A stretch of DNA of 15,403 nucleotides from Caryophanales bacterium UBA970 (GTDB lineage Bacteria; Bacillota_I; Bacilli_A; RFN20; CAG-826): assembly GCA_002292805.1 (NCBI GenBank), contig DBCA01000024.1:3570-18972 (forward strand), given 5' to 3'. A program made the position numbers and the translations under genes. The notes beneath the pieces were generated by a model that made no database searches, was not told the origin of the DNA, and saw nothing but the letters and a program-made list of their open reading frames with translations. Positions 1-6,937 of the stretch are shown piece by piece. Position 1 is the stretch's first letter, and every line of letters starts with the position of its first letter.

Positions 1-1613
1 AAACCATCTTGGACTTCCTTTAAGGTCTCTGTAATTGAACTTCTTAATCCAGTCATGTCTGCATCAAGTCGACCCACGTTTGCTTGAGGAAATAGTTTTT
101 CTAAAATACTCACCACTTGTTCGGTTCCAAAACCTTGTTTCATCAATTGATGAGATTGGCATGATGGGCATTGTTTAGGAAGGGTTTCAATGACATCGCA
201 ATAGTGGCATTTTAAACTATCAATTTTCGAGTGGTATGCAAGTGGGACTTGGCAGTCTGGGCAAACAAATAAATGTTGACATGAGCGACAAATAACACTT
301 TGGGCATAACCTCGGCGATTCACAAGCAGGATGACTTGTTGTTTTTTAGATAAGCGATCGGCAATTCCTTTTAACAATGCTTGAGAAAACAAGGAGTTGT
401 CTCGAGATAATTGCTTAGTGTCTGTCATATCAATAATCGTTGTCTTAGGCATATGTTGATCGTGAATTCGATGAGGCAAGCTAAGGAGTTGATATAGACC
501 TTTTTGAGCCCGAGCTTTTGATTCTAAAGAGGGTGTTGCCGTTCCCATCAGAAGCTTACATTGGTGATACTGACTTCTCCAAAGGGCTATCTCTCGAGCG
601 TGGTAGTGTGGAGCATTGTCTTGCTTATAGGTTTCTGAATGTTCTTCATCAAGAATAATTAAACCAAGATGTTGTAATGGGGCAAAAACTGCTGATCTTG
701 CGCCAACCACTACCACAGCTTGTCCATTTAAAATTCGACGATACTCATCAAATTTTTCTGCAGGTGTTAGGCCAGAATGTAGGATAGCAACTTTTTCTCC
801 AAATCGTTGACGATAATAACTCATCATCAAGGGTGTTAAGGCAATCTCTGGAACAATCATTAACACGGATTTGTTAGAGGAAATCATGGTCTCAGAAAGG
901 TTAAGATAAACTTCCGTCTTGCCACTACCAGTCACGCCTTCGAGTAAATATACCAGGGCTTTTGATTGATTAAATTCATCAATGACTTGTTTTTGTTGTC
1001 CTGTCAATGTCGGTCTATTTTCAACGTTGAGGGAATTAAAAACGAATCTTCTTTTTTCATCTTTTTCAATCGATGCCAAACCTGATTCAGTTAAATAACT
1101 AATCGCCGCTTTACTTTTGATGTCGTGCAAGCGAATCCGTGTTTGATTTTCAACCATTTGCCACCAACCAAGTTGTCTTCCGTTCATCGAAGGTAGTGGG
1201 TTAGTGGGATGGATCTTCAACCAAGATTCATAGGCGATTTTAGGTCCTTTTAACCCTCTTTTGGATGGAAATAAAGAAGGTGGAAGCATCGCTTGTAGCA
1301 TGGCAATTTTTGAGGAAAAATATTGGGTTGCTTGGTGATCGACCAATAACAATAGCTCTTCGGATAAAATTGGGGTCTCATCGAGTAATGAGTCAATATC
1401 TGAAATTAGAAAAGGACTCTTCGCTTTTAAACTTTCAACATCCTTGGTTTCAGTTACTTTGGTGACATATCCAATTAAGGATTGTTGATGAAAGGGAACG
1501 CGAACACGTATTCCTCGTTGTGGAATCGATACGCCATGATAAAGATATGTAAATGGGCGATTAAGTTGTTGTAACTGATGTTCGATATAGACCTCTAAAA
1601 TATAGGTCTTCAT
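1..1613 (-). CDS. priA: Primosomal protein N' (replication restart helicase PriA), C-terminus cut by window edge
   Basis: PriA is a 3'-5' superfamily 2 DNA helicase that recognises stalled forks and reloads the replisome in the cytoplasm. Translating the minus strand gives 537 codons open to the left edge; PriA proteins are usually 700-800 residues, so the C-terminal part is outside. The N-terminus (MKTYILEVYIEHQLQQLNRP) fits the 3'-DNA-binding domain. Walker A GVTGSGKTE lies near residues 224-232 and the DEEH box near 322. A TATPS motif follows, then NRRGYA, then four CxxC pairs (CRSC, CPDC, CHYC, CPSC) at about 441-483 that form the two PriA zinc sites. All eight cysteines are present. The ATG at 1613 overlaps the gmk stop as ATGA and has no Shine-Dalgarno sequence of its own, so translation is probably coupled to gmk. 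I see no frameshift. Identification is secure. Confidence 0.97.
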   Translation of the reverse strand, partial: MKTYILEVYIEHQLQQLNRPFTYLYHGVSIPQRGIRVRVPFHQQSLIGYVTKVTETKDVESLKAKSPFLISDIDSLLDETPILSEELLLLVDHQATQYFSSKIAMLQAMLPPSLFPSKRGLKGPKIAYESWLKIHPTNPLPSMNGRQLGWWQMVENQTRIRLHDIKSKAAISYLTESGLASIEKDEKRRFVFNSLNVENRPTLTGQQKQVIDEFNQSKALVYLLEGVTGSGKTEVYLNLSETMISSNKSVLMIVPEIALTPLMMSYYRQRFGEKVAILHSGLTPAEKFDEYRRILNGQAVVVVGARSAVFAPLQHLGLIILDEEHSETYKQDNAPHYHAREIALWRSQYHQCKLLMGTATPSLESKARAQKGLYQLLSLPHRIHDQHMPKTTIIDMTDTKQLSRDNSLFSQALLKGIADRLSKKQQVILLVNRRGYAQSVICRSCQHLFVCPDCQVPLAYHSKIDSLKCHYCDVIETLPKQCPSCQSHQLMKQGFGTEQVVSILEKLFPQANVGRLDADMTGLRSSITETLKEVQDG

Positions 1614-2191
1614 GGGTGCATGGATTGCATTCTTTCTTTAATGATTTGTTTAATCTGATCTGCCGCGCGTTCAAGATTATCATTGATCACAAGATATTGA
1701 TAATCATGGTGCAGATTCATTTCTCTTTTTGCTTTTTCTAATCGTTCTTGAATGATTGATTCTGATTCAGTTTTTCGTTTTCTAATTCTTGCTTCAAGAG
1801 CCTCAAACGAAGGAGGCATTAAAAAGATCGTCACCAAACCTGGACCCATGGTTTTAGCAATGACTTGTTTGGCCCCGTTGATTTCTATTTCTAATAAGAC
1901 GTTTTTGCCTAAACTACGTAATTGTTGAACTTCAGCCTTAGGCGTTCCATAACGATTACCTACAAATTCAGCCCATTCCAATAAATTGTTTTGGTCAATG
2001 GCAGACTGAAAGGTTGGTTGATCCACAAAGAAATAATCTTTGCCATTGATTTCTCCTGTTCGTTTTGATCGAGTCGTCATCGAAACAGAATATGAAAGTT
2101 GAAGACTTTCGTCTTCCATGATGCGTTTTCGAATGGTTCCTTTTCCAACGCCGGAGGGACCACTTAATATAATTAATAATCCTGGCTTCAT
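1610..2191 (-). CDS. gmk: Guanylate kinase
   Basis: Guanylate kinase phosphorylates GMP to GDP with ATP and supplies GTP/dGTP synthesis in the cytoplasm. The protein has 193 residues, close to the usual 190-210. The P-loop GPSGVGKGT sits at residues 11-19. The GMP-binding stretch follows with TTRSKRTGEINGKDYFFV, and LLEIEINGAKQV matches the conserved region after it. The lid (RIRKRKTESE) is followed by the expected ERLEKAKREM helix. It starts at the ATG at 2189-2191, the first base after a 71-bp region shared with the divergent rqcH-like gene. A TTGACT/GATAAT promoter ends close to this ATG and no Shine-Dalgarno sequence is visible, so the leader is only a few bases long. Its stop overlaps the start of priA. 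The usual downstream partner rpoZ (omega) is not there. Confidence 0.98.
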   Translation of the reverse strand: MKPGLLIILSGPSGVGKGTIRKRIMEDESLQLSYSVSMTTRSKRTGEINGKDYFFVDQPTFQSAIDQNNLLEWAEFVGNRYGTPKAEVQQLRSLGKNVLLEIEINGAKQVIAKTMGPGLVTIFLMPPSFEALEARIRKRKTESESIIQERLEKAKREMNLHHDYQYLVINDNLERAADQIKQIIKERMQSMHP

Positions 2192-2203
2192 AAGCTTTGA
2201 AAA

Positions 2204-2232
2204 ATTATCATATGAATGGAGCTAAAAGTCAA
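2204..2232 (-). promoter_or_regulatory. Promoter of gmk-priA
   Basis: On the minus strand, TTGACT (2227-2232) and GATAAT (2204-2209) are separated by exactly 17 bases, a good sigma-70/SigA promoter. Transcription should start near 2197, leaving a leader of about six bases before the gmk ATG. The -35 box lies inside the divergent promoter region of the rqcH-like gene. Confidence 0.7.
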
Positions 2233-2247
2233 TCAAAGCATCGTTTA

Positions 2248-2256
2248 TGCTATACT
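2248..2256 (+). promoter_or_regulatory. Extended -10 promoter of the rqcH-like gene (leaderless)
   Basis: TGCTATACT is an extended -10 element (TGN plus TATACT at 2251-2256). Six T bases separate it from the ATG at 2263, so the expected start of transcription falls on or next to the start codon. No -35 box and no Shine-Dalgarno sequence are evident. The mRNA is therefore probably leaderless. Confidence 0.6.
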
Positions 2257-2262
2257 TTTTTT

Positions 2263-3564
2263 ATGGATTTATCCGCGATTTTACCAGTAAACTTTACCGC
2301 CACATTGATCGGAAAGAAAATTCAACACATCTACTTATTTCCTAATCATGATTGGATTCTTTTATTGAATCATAAACCAGAACTGGGTTGGGTGATTAGT
2401 CTTGATAATGTCAATCCTCGTATGCACATTCAGACGCTTTTAGAAAAAAATGATTCATTCAAAAATATGGTCCCTCATGGATTGGATCAACATCTTCACG
2501 ATGTAATCATAATGGAAGCGAATGTGGATGATTATGCTCGATTGAATATACGATTATCCAGCTCACAAGAAGCGTCACTAAAAGAACCTTTAATCTTACG
2601 TATTCAATTGGCACCTTATGCACCAAGACTGACGCTATTAAAACATGATATCCCTATCTTTGATTCTATCCTTGGATGGCAACCAAAAGAGGCAATCCAT
2701 CCTAAGGCGTCGAGATTTAAGTTAGATGCCTCGTTAGATATCACTACACTTCATTTAAATTTCTTGGCAAAAGAATATCATTCCATGATGAAGTCACATT
2801 ATCAAAAAATAGTTAAGCGTCATGCTGCATTAGAAAAAGACCTGAAAAACCATCAAGATAATCTTCATTATCAAGACATCGCTGAAGCAATCCAGACAGA
2901 ACCAAATTTACCTTGGTCGGATTATCCTAATCCTTTTCGTCTTGCTAAACCTAACCTCACGTTTAAATGCAATTATGATGGGGTCAATCATCTCTATCGT
3001 TTGATCAAAAAAGCCAAACAAGGCGTGAAAGAAGTTAACCAACAACTAAAACAAAACCAAGAGAATATTGAAGCTTATTTATATCATCTTAACTTGGTGA
3101 CCAAACCAACCTGGAATGACCTTGAATTGGTCCAATCGTTTTTAATTCAAGAACATGTCATTAGTGGCATCAAACCAAAACCAATTCAAATTAGTCATCA
3201 ATCTCCCTACTTCATCATCGATCAAAACGTAAAGTTCTCCTTTGGAAAAAATTCAAAGCAAAATGACTTTCTAACTTTCTCCATCGCCAAAAAAAGTGAT
3301 ATTTTTATGCATATACATGGGGAACCTGGAAGCCATTTAATCGTTCATCAGGCAACTTTTGATCACGACGCCATCATCAAAGGTGCTCAGCTTGTCCTTG
3401 CCTTAGCTAAAAAAATATCAGGTGAAGTGACGTATGCAAAAGTAGGATCATTAAAACGAACCACTCAGCTAGGACAAGTGATTGTCAAAGACGCAAAAAA
3501 AATTAAGGTTCATGCCAATCCAGATTGGGCAAATCAACTGCTAACCATGGTAAAGCGCTACTGA
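2263..3564 (+). CDS. rqcH: Compact RqcH / NFACT-family ribosome quality control protein
   Basis: RqcH binds stalled 50S subunits and recruits tRNA-Ala to add alanine tails to stuck nascent chains; older annotations call the family fibronectin-binding FbpA. The C-terminal NFACT-R domain is clear at about residues 305-425: FGKNSKQNDFLTF (327-339), DIFMHIHGEPGSH (346-358) and a typical basic tail. Residues 1-155 fit NFACT-N, and 165-290 are a charged, coiled-coil-like middle. At 433 residues it is well short of the roughly 570 of Bacillus RqcH. The helix-hairpin-helix segment that normally follows NFACT-N seems missing, and no Asp-Arg dipeptide occurs anywhere; the matching area reads VDDYARL. 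I start at 2263 because MDLSAIL aligns with the family N-terminus and follows a -10 box by six bases; the longer open frame from 2197 covers the promoter. The 3' end overlaps trmL by 7 bp, convergently. Family is secure; tailing activity is not. Confidence 0.85.
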   Translation: MDLSAILPVNFTATLIGKKIQHIYLFPNHDWILLLNHKPELGWVISLDNVNPRMHIQTLLEKNDSFKNMVPHGLDQHLHDVIIMEANVDDYARLNIRLSSSQEASLKEPLILRIQLAPYAPRLTLLKHDIPIFDSILGWQPKEAIHPKASRFKLDASLDITTLHLNFLAKEYHSMMKSHYQKIVKRHAALEKDLKNHQDNLHYQDIAEAIQTEPNLPWSDYPNPFRLAKPNLTFKCNYDGVNHLYRLIKKAKQGVKEVNQQLKQNQENIEAYLYHLNLVTKPTWNDLELVQSFLIQEHVISGIKPKPIQISHQSPYFIIDQNVKFSFGKNSKQNDFLTFSIAKKSDIFMHIHGEPGSHLIVHQATFDHDAIIKGAQLVLALAKKISGEVTYAKVGSLKRTTQLGQVIVKDAKKIKVHANPDWANQLLTMVKRY

Positions 3565-4079
3565 TTTAATTTGTCTTTAAGGAAGTGTTCACCTTTTAAA
3601 ACTTCTTTGGTGGCTAATCCTGAAAATTGTTGCTGACGTAGAATTTCATAGATCACCAAGGCGACAGTATTGGATACGTTTAAACTTCTTGCTAGGATGC
3701 TCATAGGAATCCGGTATAAATGTTGTTGATGTTGTTTCATGATTTCTGGGGTTAAACCACTTGTCTCTGAACCAAACATAAGATAGATCTCTTCTACTTT
3801 ATTTTTTACAGTGATGTCTGTATATATTTTATCCCCATAACGAGTCAAGCAATGAAGAACGGGGTGATGATTTTTATTCATAAAATCTTGGTACGAATCA
3901 TAGTAGTGATAATGGACGTGTTCTCGATAATCAAGGCCGGTTCGTTTAATGGTTTCATCATTCAAGGTGAATGGTAAGGGCCCAATGATATGAAGTTTGG
4001 ACTCCGTTGCCATCGCTGTCCGCATGATGTTTCCGGTGTTTTGAGGAATTTCAGGATGGAATAAGACGATGTGATTCAT
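3558..4079 (-). CDS. trmL: tRNA (cytidine/uridine-34-2'-O)-methyltransferase, SPOUT family
   Basis: TrmL (YibK/CspR) methylates the 2'-O of the wobble nucleotide of certain leucine tRNAs using S-adenosylmethionine. The 173 residues match the short single-domain form of the family. The three SPOUT trefoil-knot motifs are present in order: HPEIPQNTGNIMRTA near the N-terminus, LMFGSETSGL in the middle, and IPMSILARSLNVSNTVAL near the C-terminus, which together make the AdoMet pocket. The start at 4077-4079 is preceded by GAAGG (minus strand, plus coordinates 4089-4093), nine bases upstream. This Shine-Dalgarno sequence lies over the last codons of ppa, whose stop is five bases from the trmL start, so the two are probably one transcript. 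The TAG stop lies inside the end of the convergent rqcH-like gene. Confidence 0.95.
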   Translation of the reverse strand: MNHIVLFHPEIPQNTGNIMRTAMATESKLHIIGPLPFTLNDETIKRTGLDYREHVHYHYYDSYQDFMNKNHHPVLHCLTRYGDKIYTDITVKNKVEEIYLMFGSETSGLTPEIMKQHQQHLYRIPMSILARSLNVSNTVALVIYEILRQQQFSGLATKEVLKGEHFLKDKLNQ

Positions 4080-4084
4080 CGAAA

Positions 4085-4615
4085 TTAACCTTCGAAATGT
4101 TCCTCATAAGATTTGATGCTACTTTTAATGATATCAATCGCAACATCTTTGCCTTCAACTTGAGAGACAAAAGTATCCTTACCTTCAAGCATTTTATACA
4201 CTTGAAAAAAATGTCTCATTTCATTAAAAACATGGTCTGGAATATCTTTAAGATCTTTATACGAGCTAAACACTGGATCAGAAACTGAGATGGCAATGAT
4301 TTTTTCATCCACAGTGCCATTATCGATCATCTTAAACACGCCAATGGGATAGCACTCAACCAACGCGAGTGGTTGAATAGATTCTGAGCAAAGGACGAGG
4401 ACATCCAAAGGATCTAAATCACCAGCATAGGTCTTAGGGATAAACCCATAATTTTGTGGGTAGTGAGTTGAGGTGAATAACACTCGATCAAGGATAAGTG
4501 CTCCGGTTTCTTTGTCCATCTCATACTTGTTTTTTGAACCTTTGGAAATTTCAATACAAGCTAAGAATTTTTCAGGATTAATTCTTTTTTTTGATACATC
4601 ATGCCATACATTCAT
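4085..4615 (-). CDS. ppa: Inorganic pyrophosphatase (family I, soluble)
   Basis: This enzyme hydrolyses pyrophosphate to two phosphates with Mg2+ and so drives nucleic acid and aminoacyl-tRNA synthesis. At 176 residues it has the normal bacterial family I length. Metal-binding acidic residues stand in the family signature GDLDPLDVLVL, preceded by THYPQNYGFIPKTYAGD with the conserved Tyr, Gly and Pro pattern. The later segment IIAISVSDPVFSSYKDLKDI is also typical. The ATG at 4613-4615 follows a Shine-Dalgarno AGAGG by ten bases and a TATAAT promoter. It is first in a ppa-trmL pair and diverges from the lipoprotein gene. Confidence 0.97.
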   Translation of the reverse strand: MNVWHDVSKKRINPEKFLACIEISKGSKNKYEMDKETGALILDRVLFTSTHYPQNYGFIPKTYAGDLDPLDVLVLCSESIQPLALVECYPIGVFKMIDNGTVDEKIIAISVSDPVFSSYKDLKDIPDHVFNEMRHFFQVYKMLEGKDTFVSQVEGKDVAIDIIKSSIKSYEEHFEG

Positions 4616-4635
4616 TTGATAAGTACCTCTTTTCC

Positions 4636-4664
4636 ATTATAAACATATAACGTATAAATCCAAT
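4636..4664 (-). promoter_or_regulatory. Promoter of ppa-trmL
   Basis: On the minus strand a perfect TATAAT (4636-4641) is preceded, 16-17 bases upstream, by a weak -35 (ATTGGAT, about 4658-4664). Transcription should start near 4629. The Shine-Dalgarno AGAGG at 4626-4630 then lies at the very 5' end of the message, ten bases before the ppa ATG. Confidence 0.6.
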
Positions 4665-4670
4665 CGCCAA

Positions 4671-4679
4671 TGATATAAT
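4671..4679 (+). promoter_or_regulatory. Extended -10 promoter of the lipoprotein gene (leaderless)
   Basis: TGATATAAT is a perfect extended -10 element (TGN plus TATAAT at 4674-4679). The ATG at 4686 follows after six bases, the same spacing as at the rqcH-like gene, and no Shine-Dalgarno sequence exists in between. No convincing -35 is visible, as is usual for extended -10 promoters. Confidence 0.65.
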
Positions 4680-4685
4680 TTTGTT

Positions 4686-5192
4686 ATGACTTTAACATTA
4701 CGAAGAACTATTTTACTGGTCTTATCCACTGTCCTTGTTGGTTGCCAAATCAATGCTAATGCAACCATTATTGCGATGAATCCACTTCTGCTCACATCCC
4801 CACCAACCCCTATTTCAATGGAGGCATTGACCACCCGTATTGATTTAGAGGATTTGATTGAATTATCTAATGAGAATGATCCATATTTGTTATACGTAGG
4901 AAATCCGACTTGTTCAAGTTGCATACAATTTCAACCAGTATTATTAGATTGGATCGCGACATCAAAAGCGATGGTTTACTATTTAGATACCCTTGAGCAT
5001 TTGCATCATTTATCGATGTTTCAAGAGGAATTTCCAAATTATTTTCCTGAAGGTTTTTCAACTCCAACGCTATTTATTTTGAATGGTGAGGAAAGAATTC
5101 ATCGGATTTCCTCTAATCAAGCTTTTTATAATATTCAACGTTTCCGAGCCTTGATGGTCGATTATGTCTCCGTCTCATCCGAGGTCAATTAA
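4686..5192 (+). CDS. Thioredoxin-fold lipoprotein
   Basis: A 168-residue exported protein with a thioredoxin-like fold. Residues 1-20 form a lipoprotein signal peptide: MTLTLRR, then a hydrophobic run ending in the lipobox LVGC, with Cys20 as the lipidated residue. A linker rich in Thr, Ser and Pro follows. The active-site-like motif is PTCSSC with Cys76 and Cys79, and GFSTPTLFILNGEE further on supplies the cis-proline strand typical of thioredoxins. It is therefore probably anchored on the outer face of the membrane and acts on thiols or disulfides of exported proteins; substrate unknown. The lipobox position fixes the start at 4686, which leaves no room for a ribosome binding site, so initiation is probably leaderless. 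It diverges from ppa. No clear terminator separates it from the kinase gene downstream, which has its own promoter. Confidence 0.8.
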   Translation: MTLTLRRTILLVLSTVLVGCQINANATIIAMNPLLLTSPPTPISMEALTTRIDLEDLIELSNENDPYLLYVGNPTCSSCIQFQPVLLDWIATSKAMVYYLDTLEHLHHLSMFQEEFPNYFPEGFSTPTLFILNGEERIHRISSNQAFYNIQRFRALMVDYVSVSSEVN

Positions 5193-5254
5193 CTTAAATT
5201 GCTGAAGATAGCTAAAGGTTAAAACCCATTCGTCGTTTTTTGATCATAATCGTT

Positions 5255-5260
5255 TATAAT
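5255..5260 (+). promoter_or_regulatory. -10 box of the nucleoside kinase gene
   Basis: TATAAT at 5255-5260 predicts a transcription start near 5266-5267. I find no good -35 at 16-18 bases. The predicted start coincides with the first arm of an inverted repeat. The 104-base gap 5193-5296 holds this box, the inverted repeat and the ribosome binding site; no convincing terminator for the lipoprotein gene was seen in it. Confidence 0.5.
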
Positions 5261-5264
5261 TGAA

Positions 5265-5286
5265 TGTTTACCTCATCAAGTAAACA
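5265..5286 (+). repeat. Inverted repeat at the 5' end of the kinase mRNA
   Basis: TGTTTAC (5265-5271) and GTAAACA (5280-5286) are perfect inverted copies around an 8-base loop. The pair begins at the predicted transcription start and its second arm abuts the Shine-Dalgarno AAGGGG. It could be a repressor operator just downstream of the -10 box or a 5'-terminal mRNA hairpin that affects stability or ribosome access. Confidence 0.55.
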
Positions 5287-5291
5287 AGGGG
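5286..5291 (+). promoter_or_regulatory. Ribosome binding site that fixes the kinase start
   Basis: AAGGGG stands five bases before the ATG at 5297. This selects 5297 over the in-frame ATG at 5264, which lies only three bases after the -10 box and would be at or before the start of the transcript. Confidence 0.75.
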
Positions 5292-5296
5292 TCATC

Positions 5297-6937
5297 ATGG
5301 CATTCAAACTTCACTATCTGAATCAAGAAAGAACCTTTGAAGAAAAAGTTTCGTTAAAGTCTTTGCTTTCCAAGAACCATCAATTTTTATGTGCGAAAGT
5401 AAATCATCGAATTCGTGACTTAAATTATGAAGTTTATTTTGACGCGACCATTGAATTTTTAACCATTCTTCAACAAGATGCGGTTAGGACCTACGAAACA
5501 ACATTACGTTATCTTCTGGCCATGGCTGTTCATCAACTCAATCCTTTATATCGTTTTCGTTTTTCTTATCACATTTCACGTTCAATATTCATGGAATTTA
5601 TCAATCCGAAAAAAATCGATCCTTCTTTTGTTCAAAAGCTAGAAGCTCAATTAAAAAGTTTAGTTCAATTGAATTTACCTTTTGAAAGAACCATCGTCAA
5701 TAAAGATGAAGCAATTGCAAACTATCAAAAACTTGATTTTAAGGATAAATTAGAGATTCTTCAATATCGACCTGAAAAAACTGTTCATTTTTATCGTAGC
5801 GGTGATTACATCAATTACATGCACGGAATGATGGCTCTTTCTAGTGGATTTATTAAAGATTGGAAATTAATTTATTACCCTCCTGGCATCATCATTCAGT
5901 ACCCTCGCTCTGAGACAAAGGGACAAATCCCCCCCTTTGAAGATGCCCCGATTTTCGGCCAAACATTAAAGGAAGCTCATGCATGGTCGGCGATTACCCA
6001 AGCAGACTCGGTTGCACGTATCAATAAATTTGTGACGGAAGATCGGGTGGTTGATTTCATCAACTTATGTGAGGCAAAGCATTCCCGAATGTTAGTGGAA
6101 TTAGGTGAAGCCATTGAACATCGACGAGATAACCTACGCCTTATTTGTATTGCAGGGCCGTCCTCTTCGGGTAAAACCACGTTTGCCAATCGGTTAAGAA
6201 TCGAACTCATGTCACGCGGCTTTCAACCGATTCGTATTTCAATCGACGATTATTATTTACCCAAAGATCAAGCACCAAAAGATAGCGACGGAAAACCAGA
6301 CCTTGAAAGCATCCATGCGTTAAATCTTTCACTGTTTAATGAACACCTTGCCCAATTAATCAATGGGGAAGAAGTCCAATTACCAAATAGCAAATTTGAT
6401 TCAGCATTGGAAAAACCTAAAAAGTTAAAAATCCAAGAAGATACATTAATCATTATTGAAGGTATCCACGCGCTCAATGATGCCTTAACCTCCGTGGTGC
6501 CAAAAACTCAAAAATATAAAATTTATATCTCTCCACAATCCCAAATTAATTACGATGATCATAATCCCATGAGTTTAACGGATTTACGATTATTAAGGCG
6601 CATGGTCAGAGATAAAAAATATCGCGGATCTCCAGCAGAGCAAACCATTGACATGTGGCCTTCTGTACGACGCGGAGAATTTACTTGGATTTATAAAACC
6701 CAAGAAGAAGCTGATTATGTTTATAACTCTTTTTTGCCTTATGAATTATGTGTGATGAAACGATATGCGATTCCAGTCTTGAGTTCCATTGATAAAGAGT
6801 CAATTTATTTTCCAACGGCAGAACGATTAATCAGAATGCTCAAATACTTTGTTGATATTGATGAAAAATGGATTCCATCTAACTCATTGATTCGCGAATT
6901 TACTGGCGGGTCTTGTTTCCGCGAAGTTGAAGGTTAA
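5297..6937 (+). CDS. Nucleoside (uridine-type) kinase with threonyl-tRNA-synthetase-like N-terminal domains
   Basis: A 546-residue protein of the phosphoribulokinase/uridine kinase superfamily. The kinase half begins with Walker A GPSSSGKTT at about 286-294, followed by RISIDDYYLP (near 314-323) with the acidic catalytic residues and LIIIEGIHALND (near 384-395). RRMVRDKKYRG fits the nucleotide-contacting helix. The N-terminal half resembles the TGS and second additional domains of threonyl-tRNA synthetase, an arrangement known in Thermotoga and Firmicutes nucleoside kinases; FYRSGDYINYMHGMM aligns with the ThrRS stretch that normally carries Cys and GPH zinc ligands, here absent. It probably phosphorylates a nucleoside with ATP in salvage; the substrate cannot be read from sequence. 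The start follows an AAGGGG site. Its TAA stop shares a TTAA palindrome with the stop of the convergent aminopeptidase gene. Confidence 0.88.
   Translation: MAFKLHYLNQERTFEEKVSLKSLLSKNHQFLCAKVNHRIRDLNYEVYFDATIEFLTILQQDAVRTYETTLRYLLAMAVHQLNPLYRFRFSYHISRSIFMEFINPKKIDPSFVQKLEAQLKSLVQLNLPFERTIVNKDEAIANYQKLDFKDKLEILQYRPEKTVHFYRSGDYINYMHGMMALSSGFIKDWKLIYYPPGIIIQYPRSETKGQIPPFEDAPIFGQTLKEAHAWSAITQADSVARINKFVTEDRVVDFINLCEAKHSRMLVELGEAIEHRRDNLRLICIAGPSSSGKTTFANRLRIELMSRGFQPIRISIDDYYLPKDQAPKDSDGKPDLESIHALNLSLFNEHLAQLINGEEVQLPNSKFDSALEKPKKLKIQEDTLIIIEGIHALNDALTSVVPKTQKYKIYISPQSQINYDDHNPMSLTDLRLLRRMVRDKKYRGSPAEQTIDMWPSVRRGEFTWIYKTQEEADYVYNSFLPYELCVMKRYAIPVLSSIDKESIYFPTAERLIRMLKYFVDIDEKWIPSNSLIREFTGGSCFREVEG

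Noticed and set aside
2197..2262. N-terminal extension of the rqcH-like gene from a TTG at 2197
   Set aside because: These codons cover the extended -10 box and the gmk promoter, the peptide does not fit the family, and MDLSAIL at 2263 does.
4637..4924. 95-codon minus-strand open frame over the lipoprotein gene
   Set aside because: It is antisense to a gene with a clear lipobox and CxxC motif and runs over the divergent promoters.
5193..5245. Terminator of the lipoprotein gene (GGTTAAAACC followed later by a T run)
   Set aside because: The only pairing is a four-base stem with a two-base loop and the T run is separated from it; not a credible hairpin.
5264..5296. ATG at 5264 as start of the nucleoside kinase
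   Set aside because: It is three bases after TATAAT, before or at the transcript start, while the ATG at 5297 has AAGGGG at proper spacing.
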